Positions 32,107 through 42,018 are shown, counted from the first letter of the stretch. The stretch is DNA of 64,000 nt from Antarcticimicrobium sp. (GCF_029212575.1 NZ_JARGPK010000081.1:43691-107690); one strand, 5' to 3'. Notes: a model not told the origin generated them from the letters alone. Numbers and translations: made by a program.

Positions 32107-32703
32107 CTAGCTGCCCCAGATCGCCTTGACGTAATTCCGGGTCTCGTCGAAGGGCGGCACGCCGCCATGCTTGCGTACCGCCTCGGGTCCGGCGTTATAG
32201 GCCGCAAGCGCCAGCCGCCAGGATTTGAACTTGCGGTACTGCTTGGCCAGGTAGCGCGCCCCGCCGTCGAGGTTTTCCTTGGGATCGGCCGGATCCACCC
32301 CCAACCGCCGCGCGGTGTCCGGCATCAGCTGCGCCAGCCCCAGCGCGCCCTTGTGCGATTTGGCGTTGGGGTTCCAGCCCGATTCCTGCTGCACCAGCCG
32401 CAGGAACAGATCCTCGGGCACGTCATGACGCTGCGCCGCCGCGCGCGCCAGGGCCAGGTACTCGCCCTTGTACTTGCCGGTATAGGGCAGCGGACCCCAT
32501 TTGCTTGGCGTATGGACCGAGGGCGGCTGAAGCCGAACGGAATCGTTGTACTGGATCGCCGCGCGGGTATCGAGCACGCGGGTCTGCGACTTGAACAGGT
32601 TCTTCTGGCTGCGGGTGGCAAAGATATCCGCCGCCGCCGGCATCGCCAAACCCATTGCCACCGTAATCCCGACCGCAAGCCTGCGCATACCGACCCTGCC
32701 CAT
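32107..32703 (-). CDS. Lytic murein transglycosylase (SLT domain)
   Basis: An exported protein of about 198 residues. The signal peptide ([20 protein letters not shown]) is followed by a C-terminal SLT/goose-lysozyme-like domain. The catalytic Glu is in [19 protein letters not shown], followed by [16 protein letters not shown] and [18 protein letters not shown]. It cleaves peptidoglycan glycan strands. Starts at 32703 or 32688 are both plausible; the latter has AGGG at a good distance and begins exactly at the signal peptide. Divergent from ssb. Confidence 0.92.
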   Translation of the reverse strand: MGRVGMRRLAVGITVAMGLAMPAAADIFATRSQKNLFKSQTRVLDTRAAIQYNDSVRLQPPSVHTPSKWGPLPYTGKYKGEYLALARAAAQRHDVPEDLFLRLVQQESGWNPNAKSHKGALGLAQLMPDTARRLGVDPADPKENLDGGARYLAKQYRKFKSWRLALAAYNAGPEAVRKHGGVPPFDETRNYVKAIWGS

Positions 32704-32901
32704 AACCACCAAATCCGGCGCAACTATACAGGTTCGCGCGGCAAAGGAAACATGCCGCCCGCCCCGGGCCCGGGGATCGGCGGCGCCGTGCCGCGGGACG
32801 CCGATAACCATGTTTCAACCTCTGTGCGGGAGGTATAGGGTGCCCATCCAAGGATCGTACAGATTCGGGCATAAATCGGACAAAACAAGACGGGGGCTCT
32901 C

Positions 32902-33405
32902 ATGGCCGGCTCAGTGAACAAAGTCATTCTCATCGGCAATCTGGGCCGCGATCCCGAGGTGCGCACCTTTCAGAACGGCGGCAAGGTGTGCAACCTGCGC
33001 ATCGCCACATCGGAGACCTGGAAGGACCGCAACACCGGAGAGCGCCGCGAAAAGACCGAATGGCACTCGGTCGCCATCTTCAACGAAGGCCTGGTGCGGG
33101 TCGCCGAGCAATACCTGCGCAAGGGCTCCAAGGTCTATATCGAAGGCCAGTTGCAGACCCGCAAATGGCAGGACCAGAGCGGCCAGGACCGTTACTCGAC
33201 CGAGGTGGTTCTGCAGGGCTTCGGCTCGACCCTGACCATGCTGGACGGCCGTGACGGCGGCCAGGGCGGCGGCGGCAACTACGGCGGTGGCCAGGGCGGC
33301 GGCTATGACAGCGGCCCGCAGGACGACCCCTACGGCGGCGCCCCTTCGGGCGGCAGCCGCGGCGGTGCGTCGAGCAACATCGACGACGACGAAATCCCGT
33401 TCTGA
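32902..33405 (+). CDS. ssb: Single-stranded DNA-binding protein
   Basis: A 167-residue SSB. The OB fold (1-110) starts [18 protein letters not shown] and includes [12 protein letters not shown] and [11 protein letters not shown] flexible linker rich in Gly, Gln, Asp and Tyr follows. The acidic tip ends DDDEIPF, which recruits partner proteins. The ATG at 32902 follows GACGGGGGCTCTC. A terminator lies immediately downstream. Confidence 0.98.
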   Translation: MAGSVNKVILIGNLGRDPEVRTFQNGGKVCNLRIATSETWKDRNTGERREKTEWHSVAIFNEGLVRVAEQYLRKGSKVYIEGQLQTRKWQDQSGQDRYSTEVVLQGFGSTLTMLDGRDGGQGGGGNYGGGQGGGYDSGPQDDPYGGAPSGGSRGGASSNIDDDEIPF

Positions 33406-33418
33406 CAGGGATGCGGTG

Positions 33419-33444
33419 CGGGCGCATTGCGGCGCCCGTTTTCA
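33419..33444 (+). terminator. Rho-independent terminator after ssb
   Basis: CGGGCGC (33419-33425) pairs with GCGCCCG (33432-33438) around a 6-nt loop, followed by TTTTCATTT. It separates ssb from the protease gene that starts at 33465. Confidence 0.8.
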
Positions 33445-33464
33445 TTTCCTGACAAGGTGGCAAC

Positions 33465-34535
33465 ATGGGCTGGTCTTTCTCCATCGGCAGGTTGTTCGGC
33501 TCGGAACTGAGGGTGCATGTCACCTTCTTCCTGCTGCTGGCCTGGATCGGCTATGTCGCCTATGCCGATGGCGGCTGGCCGGCGGCGCTGGAGAACGTGG
33601 TGTTTGTCCTCGCGCTCTTTGCCTGCGTGGTTGCGCATGAGTTCGGCCACGCCCTGACCGCGCGCCGCTATGGCATCAAGACGCCCGACATCACCCTGCT
33701 GCCGATCGGCGGGCTGGCCCGGCTGGAACGGATGCCGGAGAAACCGGCGCATGAGATCCTCGTCGCGATCGCCGGCCCGATGGTCAACGTGGCGATCTGG
33801 GCCATTCTCATGCTGGCCGGGGCCGAGATGACCTTCGATATCGCCGGTGAGATGGATCTGAGCGGACCGGGCTTTTTCGGTCGGCTCGCTTTCGTCAATC
33901 TCTTTCTCGCCCTGTTCAACCTGATCCCGGCTTTCCCGATGGACGGCGGCCGCGTGTTCCGCGCCCTGCTGTCGCTGGTCACCGACCGGGTCAAGGCCAC
34001 CCGCATGGCCGCAATGGCGGGTCAGATCGTGGCCTTTCTGTTCGGCTTCGCCGGGCTGAGCACCGGCAACCCGATGCTGATCCTGATCGCCGTTTTCGTG
34101 TTCGTCGCCGCCAATGCGGAAAGTCAGGATGTGGCGATGCGCGCCGTGGCCCGGCAACTCAGCGCGCGCGACGCCACCATCACCAGCTATGAGAGCCTGA
34201 CACCTGGCGACACGCTGCAGGCCGCCGCCTCGGCACTGGTGCACACCACCCAGCACGAGTTTCCGGTGATCGACACCGACGGAATATTCCTCGGCTTCGT
34301 CACCCGAAACGCCCTGTTCTCAGCACTGGCGCAGGAGGGGCCGCGCAGCCGCCCGGTGTCGGAGATCATGGACACCAAGATCCCCCACCTGACCCTGAAC
34401 GCCCGGCTGGAAAAGGTGCTGGACGTGTTTTACAAGGGCGCGCCGGCGGTGGCCGTCACCGACAGCAAGGGCAACATGGTCGGCTATATCACCCGCGAGA
34501 ACGTGGGCGAACTGATGGTGATCAACGGCCGCTGA
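33465..34535 (+). CDS. Site-2 protease family protein with two CBS domains
   Basis: A 356-residue membrane metalloprotease of the M50B group. The zinc motif HEFGH lies in VVAHEFGHALTARRYGIKTP (about residue 55). The second active-site motif is NLIPAFPMDGGRVFRALL. The C-terminal third (about 230-350) carries two CBS domains, which bind adenine nucleotides in related archaeal and SpoIVFB-type proteases. Substrates are unknown. AAGGTGG precedes the ATG. Confidence 0.9.
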   Translation: MGWSFSIGRLFGSELRVHVTFFLLLAWIGYVAYADGGWPAALENVVFVLALFACVVAHEFGHALTARRYGIKTPDITLLPIGGLARLERMPEKPAHEILVAIAGPMVNVAIWAILMLAGAEMTFDIAGEMDLSGPGFFGRLAFVNLFLALFNLIPAFPMDGGRVFRALLSLVTDRVKATRMAAMAGQIVAFLFGFAGLSTGNPMLILIAVFVFVAANAESQDVAMRAVARQLSARDATITSYESLTPGDTLQAAASALVHTTQHEFPVIDTDGIFLGFVTRNALFSALAQEGPRSRPVSEIMDTKIPHLTLNARLEKVLDVFYKGAPAVAVTDSKGNMVGYITRENVGELMVINGR

Positions 34536-34562
34536 CCACCACCGATGGGCCTGCGGCCGGCG

Positions 34563-35675
34563 TCACCGCGCCGCCAGCGCCTCCTCCAGCAACCCGTGCA
34601 CGGCGTGCCCCGGCACATCCGAGGTCACGAAGGCCTGCCCGATTCCACGGGCCAGGATGAACCGCAACTGCCCGTCCACCACCTTTTTGTCCTGCGCCAT
34701 CAGGCCCAATAGCCCCGCCGCATCCGGCAGATCGCCCGGAATGTCGGCCAGATCCACCTTCATCCCCATCGCCCGCAGATGCGCCCGTACCCGGCTGGGG
34801 TCTTCCTGCGAACACAGGCCCAGCCGCGACGACAGCTCGAACGCCAGCGCGCAGCCAATCGCCACCCCCTCGCCATGCAGCAGCCGGTCGGAGTATCCGG
34901 TTGCCGCCTCCAGCGCGTGGCAGAAGGTATGGCCAAGGTTCAACAGCGCGCGGTCGCCCTGCTCGGTCTCGTCGCACACCACGATATCGGCCTTCATCTG
35001 CACCGACCGGGTCACCGCGCGCACCCGCGCGCCCATGTCGCCCCCTGCCATCGCCGGCGCTTCGACCTCCAGCCAGTCGAAGAACTCCGCATCCCCCAAC
35101 AGACCGTATTTCACCACCTCGCCGTAACCGGCCAGGAAATCGCGCGGTGTCAGCGTGGCCAGCACGGCTGTATCGGCCAGCACCAGCGCGGGCTGATGAA
35201 AGGCACCGACCAGGTTCTTGCCCTGTGCCGTGTTGATCCCGGTCTTGCCGCCAACCGAGCTGTCGACCTGCGCCAGCAGCGAGGTGGGGATCTGGACAAA
35301 GCGCACGCCCCGGCGCAGCACGGCGGCGGCGAACCCCGCCAGGTCGCCGATCACCCCGCCGCCGAGGGCGACGACGATGTCGCGCCGCTCGACCCTTTGT
35401 TCCAGCAGCCATTCGACGGCGCGGGTGAACTGCGGCCAGCCCTTGGTCGCCTCGCCCGGCGGCAGCGCCAGCGACACCATCTCGATGCCCGCGGCGGCAA
35501 GCCCGGCGCGCAGCGCCTCCAGGTGCAGCCCGGCGACCGTCTCATCGGTCAGCACCGCCACCCTTGGCCGCGCCAGCAAAGGCGCGATGCGCGCGCCCGC
35601 CTCATCTATCAGGCCCGGGCCGATCTGCACGTCATAGGCCCGCTCGCCCAGGGCCACATGGACGCATTCATTCAT
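34563..35675 (-). CDS. aroB: 3-dehydroquinate synthase
   Basis: A 370-residue NAD- and metal-dependent enzyme, the second step of the shikimate pathway. Conserved features are AVLTDETV, the loop LPPGEATKGW, ALGGGVIGDLAGFAAAVLRRG, PTSLLAQVDSSVGGKTGIN and the metal ligands in LLNLGHTFCHALE and LLHGEGVAIG. The start at 35675 (MNECVHVAL) overlaps the aroK stop (ATGA). Upstream in-frame sequence belongs to aroK. Confidence 0.97.
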   Translation of the reverse strand: MNECVHVALGERAYDVQIGPGLIDEAGARIAPLLARPRVAVLTDETVAGLHLEALRAGLAAAGIEMVSLALPPGEATKGWPQFTRAVEWLLEQRVERRDIVVALGGGVIGDLAGFAAAVLRRGVRFVQIPTSLLAQVDSSVGGKTGINTAQGKNLVGAFHQPALVLADTAVLATLTPRDFLAGYGEVVKYGLLGDAEFFDWLEVEAPAMAGGDMGARVRAVTRSVQMKADIVVCDETEQGDRALLNLGHTFCHALEAATGYSDRLLHGEGVAIGCALAFELSSRLGLCSQEDPSRVRAHLRAMGMKVDLADIPGDLPDAAGLLGLMAQDKKVVDGQLRFILARGIGQAFVTSDVPGHAVHGLLEEALAAR

Positions 35676-36286
35676 TCTTCCGGCTCCAATACATCGGGGC
35701 GCGTCGCCAGCGCGGCCAGCACCCGGTCCACCATCCCCTCGACCGAGGTCTGCGCATCCGAGACCACGACAAGATCGGCCTCGGCGTAGAACGGCACGCG
35801 CTGGTCGTAAAGATCGCGCAGCGTCGCTTGCGGGTCGGGGGTTTTCAAAAGCGGGCGGGTGTCGCGGTGGCGCACCCGGCTCCACAGCACCGGAAGATCC
35901 GCGTTCAGCCAGATCGCAACGCCCTTGTCCGAGATGGTCCTGCGATTCGCAGCCGACAGGAACGCACCGCCGCCGGTGGACAGCACACCGCGCGCGTCCT
36001 CCAGCAGGCGCGCGATCACCTGGGCCTCTTTCTTGCGAAAGAACGCCTCGCCGTCGCGGGCGAAGATCTCGGGGATGGTCATGTTGGCGGCCGATTCGAT
36101 CTCGTGGTCGCTGTCAAGGAACGGCACCCCGAGCCGCGCCGCCAGCGCCCGGCCCACGGCGGTCTTGCCGGCGCCCATCATGCCGACCATGACGATGGTC
36201 TTTTTCAGCCGCCCCGACCCGCCCGCTGGCCCGCCGGCCCGCGCATTCGCACTGGATGCGGCGGCACTATGCTCAATTTCACTCAT
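35672..36286 (-). CDS. aroK: Shikimate kinase
   Basis: A 204-residue P-loop kinase: GMMGAGKTAVGRALA (Walker A), FLDSDHEIE (shikimate and Mg site), FFRKKEAQVI, VLSTGGGAF and the lid RDTRPLL. A poorly conserved N-terminal extension of about 25 residues (Ala/Gly/Ser-rich) precedes the core, as in many alphaproteobacteria. Translationally coupled to aroB. Confidence 0.96.
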   Translation of the reverse strand: MSEIEHSAAASSANARAGGPAGGSGRLKKTIVMVGMMGAGKTAVGRALAARLGVPFLDSDHEIESAANMTIPEIFARDGEAFFRKKEAQVIARLLEDARGVLSTGGGAFLSAANRRTISDKGVAIWLNADLPVLWSRVRHRDTRPLLKTPDPQATLRDLYDQRVPFYAEADLVVVSDAQTSVEGMVDRVLAALATRPDVLEPEE

Positions 36287-36369
36287 TCTGTAGTGAATGA
36301 CGTGATCTTGTCCAAAAGGCCATATATAAGTTGTTCAAAACGGCAGAGGCACGGGCACAGGGGACACGC

Positions 36370-36519
36370 ATGGGGCGTTTGATCAAGTATCTGTTTTACC
36401 TTCTTATTCTCGCTGCGATCGGCTTGGTGATCTATGCTTACCTGGGGCCGTGGTTCGGTGCCGATTTCGCGCCGCCACGCGCCGAGATCCGGCAACCGGT
36501 GACGCTGCATGCGAACTAG
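36370..36519 (+). CDS. Small (49-residue) membrane protein upstream of the exported protein
   Basis: A 49-residue protein with one N-terminal membrane helix (IKYLFYLLILAAIGLVIYAY) and a short polar tail containing FAPPRAEIRQPVTLHAN. The ATG at 36370 has AGGGGACACGC upstream. Its end overlaps the next start by 11 bp, so the two are translationally coupled. No family is recognised. The divergent pairing with aroKB and the run into xerD suggest a conserved lineage-specific unit. Confidence 0.75.
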   Translation: MGRLIKYLFYLLILAAIGLVIYAYLGPWFGADFAPPRAEIRQPVTLHAN

Positions 36520-38035
36520 CGCCACGCTGGTCGCGCTCTGGCTGCCGCTGGCCGCCGCGGCGCAGGAGCCGCTCTCGGTGATTGACTGGCTGGGCCAGGC
36601 GCACCCGTCGTCCCTGCCCGGCCCGGTGCTGCTGGAACCGCCGGTTGCCGAACATGCCCTCGGCCCGGATATCGAGGTCAGCCCGCTGGAGGAACTGGCG
36701 CCGCCGCTGGGGCTGGTGCCCCCCGATGTCACCGGGCTGCCCATCGATCTGTGGCACGGCAGCGACGCGCAGCTGTTGGCCCGGCTGATCGCGGCCGCGC
36801 CGGTCGAGAACAGCCCGGCGATGCAGGCGCTGTTCTATACCCTTCTGCTGGCCGAGAAACGCCCGCCGCCGGGGGCGTCGCGACAGGCGTCCGAGGCGCT
36901 GCTGCTGGCGCAGATCGACCGGCTGATCGAGCTTGGCGCCACCGATCCGGCCCTGGCCCTGACCGAGCTTGCCGGTCCGATGCGCTCCCCCGCGCTGTTC
37001 CGGCGCTGGTTCGACACCACGCTGCTGACCGGGCAGGAGGACGACAGCTGCGCCGCCCTGCAGCAGCATCCCCATCTGGCCCCCGATTTCGCGGCGACCA
37101 TTTTCTGCACCCTGCGCGACGGCGACTGGCAGACCGCCGCGCTGACCTTGGAAACCGCCCATGCGCTCGAACTTCTGCCGCGTGCGCAGCTTGACCTGCT
37201 GGACCGCTTCCTCAGCCCCGAGATCTTCGAGGGGGCGCCGCCCCTGCCTGCGCCTGACGCCCCCGATCCGCTGACCTTCCGCCTCTACGAGGCGATCGGC
37301 GAACGGCTGCCCAGCACCCGGTTGCCGCGCGCCTTTGCCAATGCCGACCTGCGCGACCTTGCCGGATGGAAGGCCCAGATCGAGGCCGCCGAGCGTCTGA
37401 CCCGGATCGGCGCGCTCAACCCCAACAAGCTGCTCGGGCTCTATACCGAACGGGCACCGGCCGCCTCCGGCGGGATCTGGGACCGGGTCGCGGCGGTTCA
37501 GCGCTTTGACACCGCGCTGGACACCGGCAGCGCCGAGGCGGTGGCAAAGACCCTGCCGCAGGTCTGGGACCAGATCCGCACCGCCGGACTCGAGGTGCCC
37601 TTTGCCCATCTCTTCGCCGACCGGCTCGCCGCCTACCCGCTGGAGGGCGCCACGGGCGTGCTGGCCTGGCACATCCGGTTGCTGTCGCCCGGATACGAGG
37701 ATGCCGCGCGCCAGCCGCCGGAGGGGGGTGAAACCGACGCCTTTCTCGCCAAACTGGCCCAGGGGGTGCCCGGCGGCACGGCGCCGGCGGACGACCGGGC
37801 ACAGGCCATTTCCGAGGGGTTTTCGGGCGCCACCCAACCGCCGCAGGAGCTCAAGACCGCCCTCGAGGCAGGCCGGCTGGGCGAGGTGATCCTGCGCGGC
37901 ATCTCGCTGTTCGACAGCGGCGCACGCGGCAACCCGGCCGATCTGACGGCCGCCCTGGCGACCCTGCGCGCCATCGGGCTGGAGGACACCGCCCGGCGCG
38001 GCGCGCTGCAACTGATGCTGATCGGCCGGACCTGA
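36509..38035 (+). CDS. Conserved exported protein of unknown function
   Basis: A 508-residue, Ala/Leu-rich protein with a short signal peptide (MRTSATLVALWLPLAAAAQ). The mature part is largely helical, with repeating leucine-alanine patterns (e.g. LLAQIDRLIELGATDPALAL, LTAALATLRAIGLEDTARRG), suggestive of a TPR-like or alpha-solenoid fold. Only a few cysteines are present. No named family or catalytic motif is recognised. It overlaps the small membrane protein gene and ends 1 bp before xerD, so the three are probably one transcript. Confidence 0.8.
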   Translation: MRTSATLVALWLPLAAAAQEPLSVIDWLGQAHPSSLPGPVLLEPPVAEHALGPDIEVSPLEELAPPLGLVPPDVTGLPIDLWHGSDAQLLARLIAAAPVENSPAMQALFYTLLLAEKRPPPGASRQASEALLLAQIDRLIELGATDPALALTELAGPMRSPALFRRWFDTTLLTGQEDDSCAALQQHPHLAPDFAATIFCTLRDGDWQTAALTLETAHALELLPRAQLDLLDRFLSPEIFEGAPPLPAPDAPDPLTFRLYEAIGERLPSTRLPRAFANADLRDLAGWKAQIEAAERLTRIGALNPNKLLGLYTERAPAASGGIWDRVAAVQRFDTALDTGSAEAVAKTLPQVWDQIRTAGLEVPFAHLFADRLAAYPLEGATGVLAWHIRLLSPGYEDAARQPPEGGETDAFLAKLAQGVPGGTAPADDRAQAISEGFSGATQPPQELKTALEAGRLGEVILRGISLFDSGARGNPADLTAALATLRAIGLEDTARRGALQLMLIGRT

Positions 38036-38036
38036 C

Positions 38037-38990
38037 ATGGCGGCACCGGCGGATCATGCGGGCTGGATCAGCGCCTTTCTCGAGGCGCAGGCGGCGGAGC
38101 TGGGGGCGGCCACCAACACCCAGCTTGCCTATGGCCGCGACCTGAAGGATTTCGCCGGCTGGCTCGACCGGCGCGGCAGCGGCTTCGACACCGCCGATCG
38201 CGGCGCGATCGAGGCCTATCTGGTCAATTGCGATGCCCAGGGGCTGTCGCGCGCCACCCGCGCCCGGCGGCTCTCGGCGATCCGGCAGCTTTACCGATTT
38301 GCCTTCGAGGAGGGCTGGCGCGAGGACAGCCCGGCGATCCAGATCCGCGGCCCCGGCCGCGACAAGCGGCTGCCGAAAACCCTCGGCGTGCCGGATGTCG
38401 ACCGGCTGCTGGCGGCGGCCCGCGAAACCGGCCGCAGCCCGGCGGACCGGCTGCGCAACACCTGCCTGATGGAGCTGCTCTATGCCACCGGGATGCGGGT
38501 GAGCGAACTGGTCTCGCTGCCCGCCGCCGCCGCGCGGGGCGATCCGCGCATGCTGCTGGTGCGGGGCAAGGGCGACAAGGAGCGGATGGTGCCGCTGTCG
38601 CCCCCTGCCCGCGCCGCTTTGGCCGCCTGGCTGGCCGAACGCGACGCCGCCGAGGAAAAATCCGTGGCCAAGGGCGCCGCGCCCTCGCGCTTTCTGTTTC
38701 CCTCGCGCGGCAAGTCGGGTTACCTGACCCGGCACCGCTTCTACCTGCTAATCAAGGAACTGGCGGCGACCGGCGGTATCGATCCGACCAAGGTGACACC
38801 GCATACCCTGCGCCACGCATTTGCCACCCATCTGCTGGCCAATGGCGCCGACCTGCGCGTCATCCAGACGCTTCTGGGCCATGCCGATGTCTCCACCACC
38901 GAGATCTACACCCATGTACTGGACGAGCGCCTGTCCGAACTGGTGCTGGAGCATCATCCGCTGGCACATCCCCGCAATGACGGCGACTGA
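38037..38990 (+). CDS. xerD: Site-specific tyrosine recombinase XerD
   Basis: A 317-residue recombinase for chromosome dimer resolution at dif. The N-terminal SAM-like domain is followed by the catalytic domain with Arg in LYATGMRVSELVSL, His/Arg in HTLRHAFATHLLANGAD, and His and the nucleophile Tyr in LLGHADVSTTEIYTHV. The length and context (next to aroKB, not with phage genes) indicate the housekeeping XerD rather than an integrase. Confidence 0.95.
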   Translation: MAAPADHAGWISAFLEAQAAELGAATNTQLAYGRDLKDFAGWLDRRGSGFDTADRGAIEAYLVNCDAQGLSRATRARRLSAIRQLYRFAFEEGWREDSPAIQIRGPGRDKRLPKTLGVPDVDRLLAAARETGRSPADRLRNTCLMELLYATGMRVSELVSLPAAAARGDPRMLLVRGKGDKERMVPLSPPARAALAAWLAERDAAEEKSVAKGAAPSRFLFPSRGKSGYLTRHRFYLLIKELAATGGIDPTKVTPHTLRHAFATHLLANGADLRVIQTLLGHADVSTTEIYTHVLDERLSELVLEHHPLAHPRNDGD

Positions 38991-39061
38991 TCCATCACGG
39001 CCTTGATAACCGCTTGGCCCGGCCCCATAACCGAATGCAGGACAAAGGGTATTCAATTCCG

Positions 39062-40369
39062 ATGGAGACCATCTCGACCCATCTCGACACCGCCTTCTGG
39101 GGAACGGCGGGCGGCATTCTTTTCCTGCTGATCCTCTCCGGCTTCTTCTCCGGCTCGGAAACCGCGCTGACCGCCGCCTCGCGCGGGAAGCTGCGCGCCC
39201 AGGCCGACAAGGGATCGCGCGGCGCGGAAAAGGCGCTGCGCATTACCGAGGACAACGAAAGGCTGATCGGTTCGGTCCTTTTGGGTAACAACCTCGTCAA
39301 TATCCTCGCGGCCTCGCTGGCGACCGCTCTCTTTACCCGGGTGTTCGGCGAAAGCGGCGTGGCGCTGGCCACCCTGGTGATGACCTTCCTGGTGCTGATC
39401 TTCGCCGAGGTGCTGCCGAAAACCTATGCCATCACCAATTCGGAAAAGGCCGCCGCCGCCGTCGCCCCTATTATCGAGGTCATCGTCACCGTCTTCGCCC
39501 CGATCGTCGGCGCGGTGCGGCTGCTGGTGCGCGGCGTGCTGCGCATCTTCGGCGTGCGCATCGACCCCGACAGCCATGTGCTCGCCGTGCGCGAGGAGAT
39601 CGCCGGCGCCCTGCACCTGGGCCATTCCGAGGGCGTCGTCGAAAAGGAGGACCGTGACCGCATCCTCGGCGCGCTCGACCTCGGCGACCGCACCGTCGAG
39701 GAGATCATGCTGCACCGTTCGGGCATCGAGATGGTCGATGCCGCCGACGATCCCGAAACCATCCTGTCGCAATGCCTTGCCAGCCCCTACACCCGCCTGC
39801 CGGTCTACCGGGTCGAGCCCGAGAACATCATCGGCGTGGTCCACGCCAAGGATCTGCTGCGCGCCATGTACAGCCGCATCGGCGGCCCCGACGGCGACGC
39901 CGGCGCGCTGCGCGGCTTTCAGGTGACCGATGTCGCCAAGCCGCCCTATTTCATCCCCGAGACCACGACGCTCGACGACCAGATGCGGCAATTCCTGCGC
40001 ATGCGGTCGCATTTCGCGCTGGTGGTCGATGAATACGGCTCGCTCCAGGGGCTGATCACGCTCGAGGACATCCTCGAGGAGATCGTCGGCGAGATCACCG
40101 ACGAATTCGACCCCGACAGCGAGCATCCGATCCGCAAGACCGAGGACGGGCAATACCTTGTCGATGGCGCCATGACGATCCGCGATTTCAACCGCGCCAG
40201 CGACTGGACCCTGCCCGACGACGAGGCCAACACCGTCGCAGGTCTGGTGATCCACGAGGCGCAGATGATCCCGACCGTGGGCCAGGTGTTCTCGTTCCAC
40301 CATTTCCGCTTCGAGGTGATCGGGCGCGAGGGCAACCGCGTCACCGCGCTCAAGATCCGGCCGCTATGA
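39062..40369 (+). CDS. CNNM/CorC-family transporter with CBS pair
   Basis: A 435-residue membrane protein. The N-terminal DUF21/CNNM domain (about 15-190) starts LFLLILSGFFSGSETALTAA and includes LIFAEVLPKTYAITNSEKAA. Two CBS domains (about 205-330) and a C-terminal CorC_HlyC domain (about 350-430) ending GNRVTALKIRP follow. Family members are linked to Mg/Co efflux and tolerance; the old 'hemolysin' label is historical. The ATG at 39062 gives a standard N-terminus; earlier codons at 39014 (TTG) and 39035 are weaker. Confidence 0.9.
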   Translation: METISTHLDTAFWGTAGGILFLLILSGFFSGSETALTAASRGKLRAQADKGSRGAEKALRITEDNERLIGSVLLGNNLVNILAASLATALFTRVFGESGVALATLVMTFLVLIFAEVLPKTYAITNSEKAAAAVAPIIEVIVTVFAPIVGAVRLLVRGVLRIFGVRIDPDSHVLAVREEIAGALHLGHSEGVVEKEDRDRILGALDLGDRTVEEIMLHRSGIEMVDAADDPETILSQCLASPYTRLPVYRVEPENIIGVVHAKDLLRAMYSRIGGPDGDAGALRGFQVTDVAKPPYFIPETTTLDDQMRQFLRMRSHFALVVDEYGSLQGLITLEDILEEIVGEITDEFDPDSEHPIRKTEDGQYLVDGAMTIRDFNRASDWTLPDDEANTVAGLVIHEAQMIPTVGQVFSFHHFRFEVIGREGNRVTALKIRPL

Positions 40370-42000
40370 CCGGGCGGCTCGGTGCGCTGGGCGGCTGGGT
40401 CGATTCCGTCGTTTTCGACCTGTTGCGCCAATTGCGCTGGTCCTTCCTGCCGCCGTTGATGGTCTATTTCGCCTATGGCGCCTCGGGGATCACCGGCGTC
40501 GTCGGCACGTTCTTCATCAAGGATTATCTCGACGTCTCGGCCGCCTTCGTGGCGGGCCTGGGGTTCTGGATCGGGCTGCCCTGGGCGCTGAAGATGCCGA
40601 TGGGCCATCTGGTCGATCTGATGTGGCGCTGGAAATGGGTGCTGGTGTTCATCGGCGCCGGGCTGATCGCGGCCAGTTTCACCATCATGTACGGGCTGGC
40701 CCTGCGCACCCCCTGGATGCAGGAGACGATGCCGGTAACCGCCTGGTTCGTGCTTGCCTCGCTGCTGTCGCCCTGCGGCTACGTGATCCAGGATTCGGTG
40801 GCCGACGCGCTCTCGGTCGAGGCGGTGCCGAAGGTGGACGCGGCCGGCAACCCGCTGGACCAGGAGGCGCTGCGCGCCCAGCATACCACCATGCAGACGC
40901 TGGGCCGTGTCGCGCTGATCGGCGCGCTGACCGTGGTCGCCGCGCTCAACATCACGCTGTTCTCGGGCATCGAGGACCTGCCGCTGGCGGCACAGGGCGC
41001 GGTCTATGGCCGGGTCTACCTGATCGGCCTGGTGATCCCCGTGATCTCGGTCTCCGGCGTTCTGCTGGCGATGGTCCAGCAACGCCGCCACATCGCCGCG
41101 CTGATCCAGAGCGGTCTGAGCCGTGACGCGGCCATGGCGCATTTCGCCCCCGAGGGCGGCGCGGTGAAACCCAACTGGGCCTATTTCATCGGCGGCGGCC
41201 TTTTCGTCGCGGTGACGCTGACGGTGGGCCTTTCCGACCTACCGTATTCGCAGGAAATCATCTTTGCCGGTTCGATGGCGGTGGTGCTGTTCCTGATGCG
41301 CCAGCTCATTGCCGTGCTGGAACCGGCCAAGGCGCGGGCGCTGATCGGCACCGCGATCATCATCTTCATGTTTCGCGCCACGCCGCTGGCCGGCGCCGGC
41401 GCCACCTGGTTCACCATCGACGAGCTTGGGTTCGATCAGCAGTTCCTCGCGGTGCTGTCGCTGATCGTCTCGATGCTCACTCTGGTCGGCATGTTCGTGC
41501 TGCGCCCGCTGATGGCCAATCACTCCATCGTCTATATCGTGGTGCTGCTGTCACTGGCGGCGGGGCTGCTGTCGCTGCCCAACATCGGGCTCTTCTACGG
41601 GCTGCACACCTGGACAGCCGCGCTCACCGGCGGCATCGTGGACGCCCGGTTCATCGCCATAATCGACGCCGCTGTGGAAAGCCCGCTGGGCCAGATCGCG
41701 ATGATCCCGATGCTGGCCTGGATCGCCCGCAACGCGCCGGAGAACCTCAAAGCGACCTTCTTCGCCGTCATGGCCTCCTTTACCAATCTCGCGCTCTCGG
41801 CCAGCAGCCTGGGCACCCGCTACATGAACCAGGCCTTTACCGTCACCCGCGAGGTGCGTGATGATACCGGCGCGCTGGTCACCCCGGCGGATTATTCGCA
41901 ACTGGGCTGGCTGCTGATCGCCGTCGCGCTGATTACCGTGGCGCTGCCACTGCTCACCGTGCTCATCGTCCAGAACTCGCGCCTGCGCACGCCGGATTAA
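40366..42000 (+). CDS. Multipass transporter resembling the folate-biopterin (BT1/FBT) family
   Basis: A 544-residue protein with about 12-14 hydrophobic segments. The stretch GASGITGVVGTFFIKDYLDV followed by LGFWIGLPWALKMPMGHLVD, and the motif CGYVIQDSVADALSVE, resemble BT1/FBT proteins of the MFS superfamily. Substrate is uncertain and the assignment is by motif memory only. The ATG overlaps the previous stop by 4 bp, so the gene is coupled to the CNNM/CorC gene. Confidence 0.65.
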   Translation: MTGRLGALGGWVDSVVFDLLRQLRWSFLPPLMVYFAYGASGITGVVGTFFIKDYLDVSAAFVAGLGFWIGLPWALKMPMGHLVDLMWRWKWVLVFIGAGLIAASFTIMYGLALRTPWMQETMPVTAWFVLASLLSPCGYVIQDSVADALSVEAVPKVDAAGNPLDQEALRAQHTTMQTLGRVALIGALTVVAALNITLFSGIEDLPLAAQGAVYGRVYLIGLVIPVISVSGVLLAMVQQRRHIAALIQSGLSRDAAMAHFAPEGGAVKPNWAYFIGGGLFVAVTLTVGLSDLPYSQEIIFAGSMAVVLFLMRQLIAVLEPAKARALIGTAIIIFMFRATPLAGAGATWFTIDELGFDQQFLAVLSLIVSMLTLVGMFVLRPLMANHSIVYIVVLLSLAAGLLSLPNIGLFYGLHTWTAALTGGIVDARFIAIIDAAVESPLGQIAMIPMLAWIARNAPENLKATFFAVMASFTNLALSASSLGTRYMNQAFTVTREVRDDTGALVTPADYSQLGWLLIAVALITVALPLLTVLIVQNSRLRTPD

Positions 42001-42018
42001 GGCACCGGATCGGGCGAT

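Noticed and set aside
38037..38990. XerD as a possible phage or island integrase
   Set aside because: Housekeeping XerD motifs and length, aroKB neighbourhood, no tRNA, att repeats or mobile genes around it.
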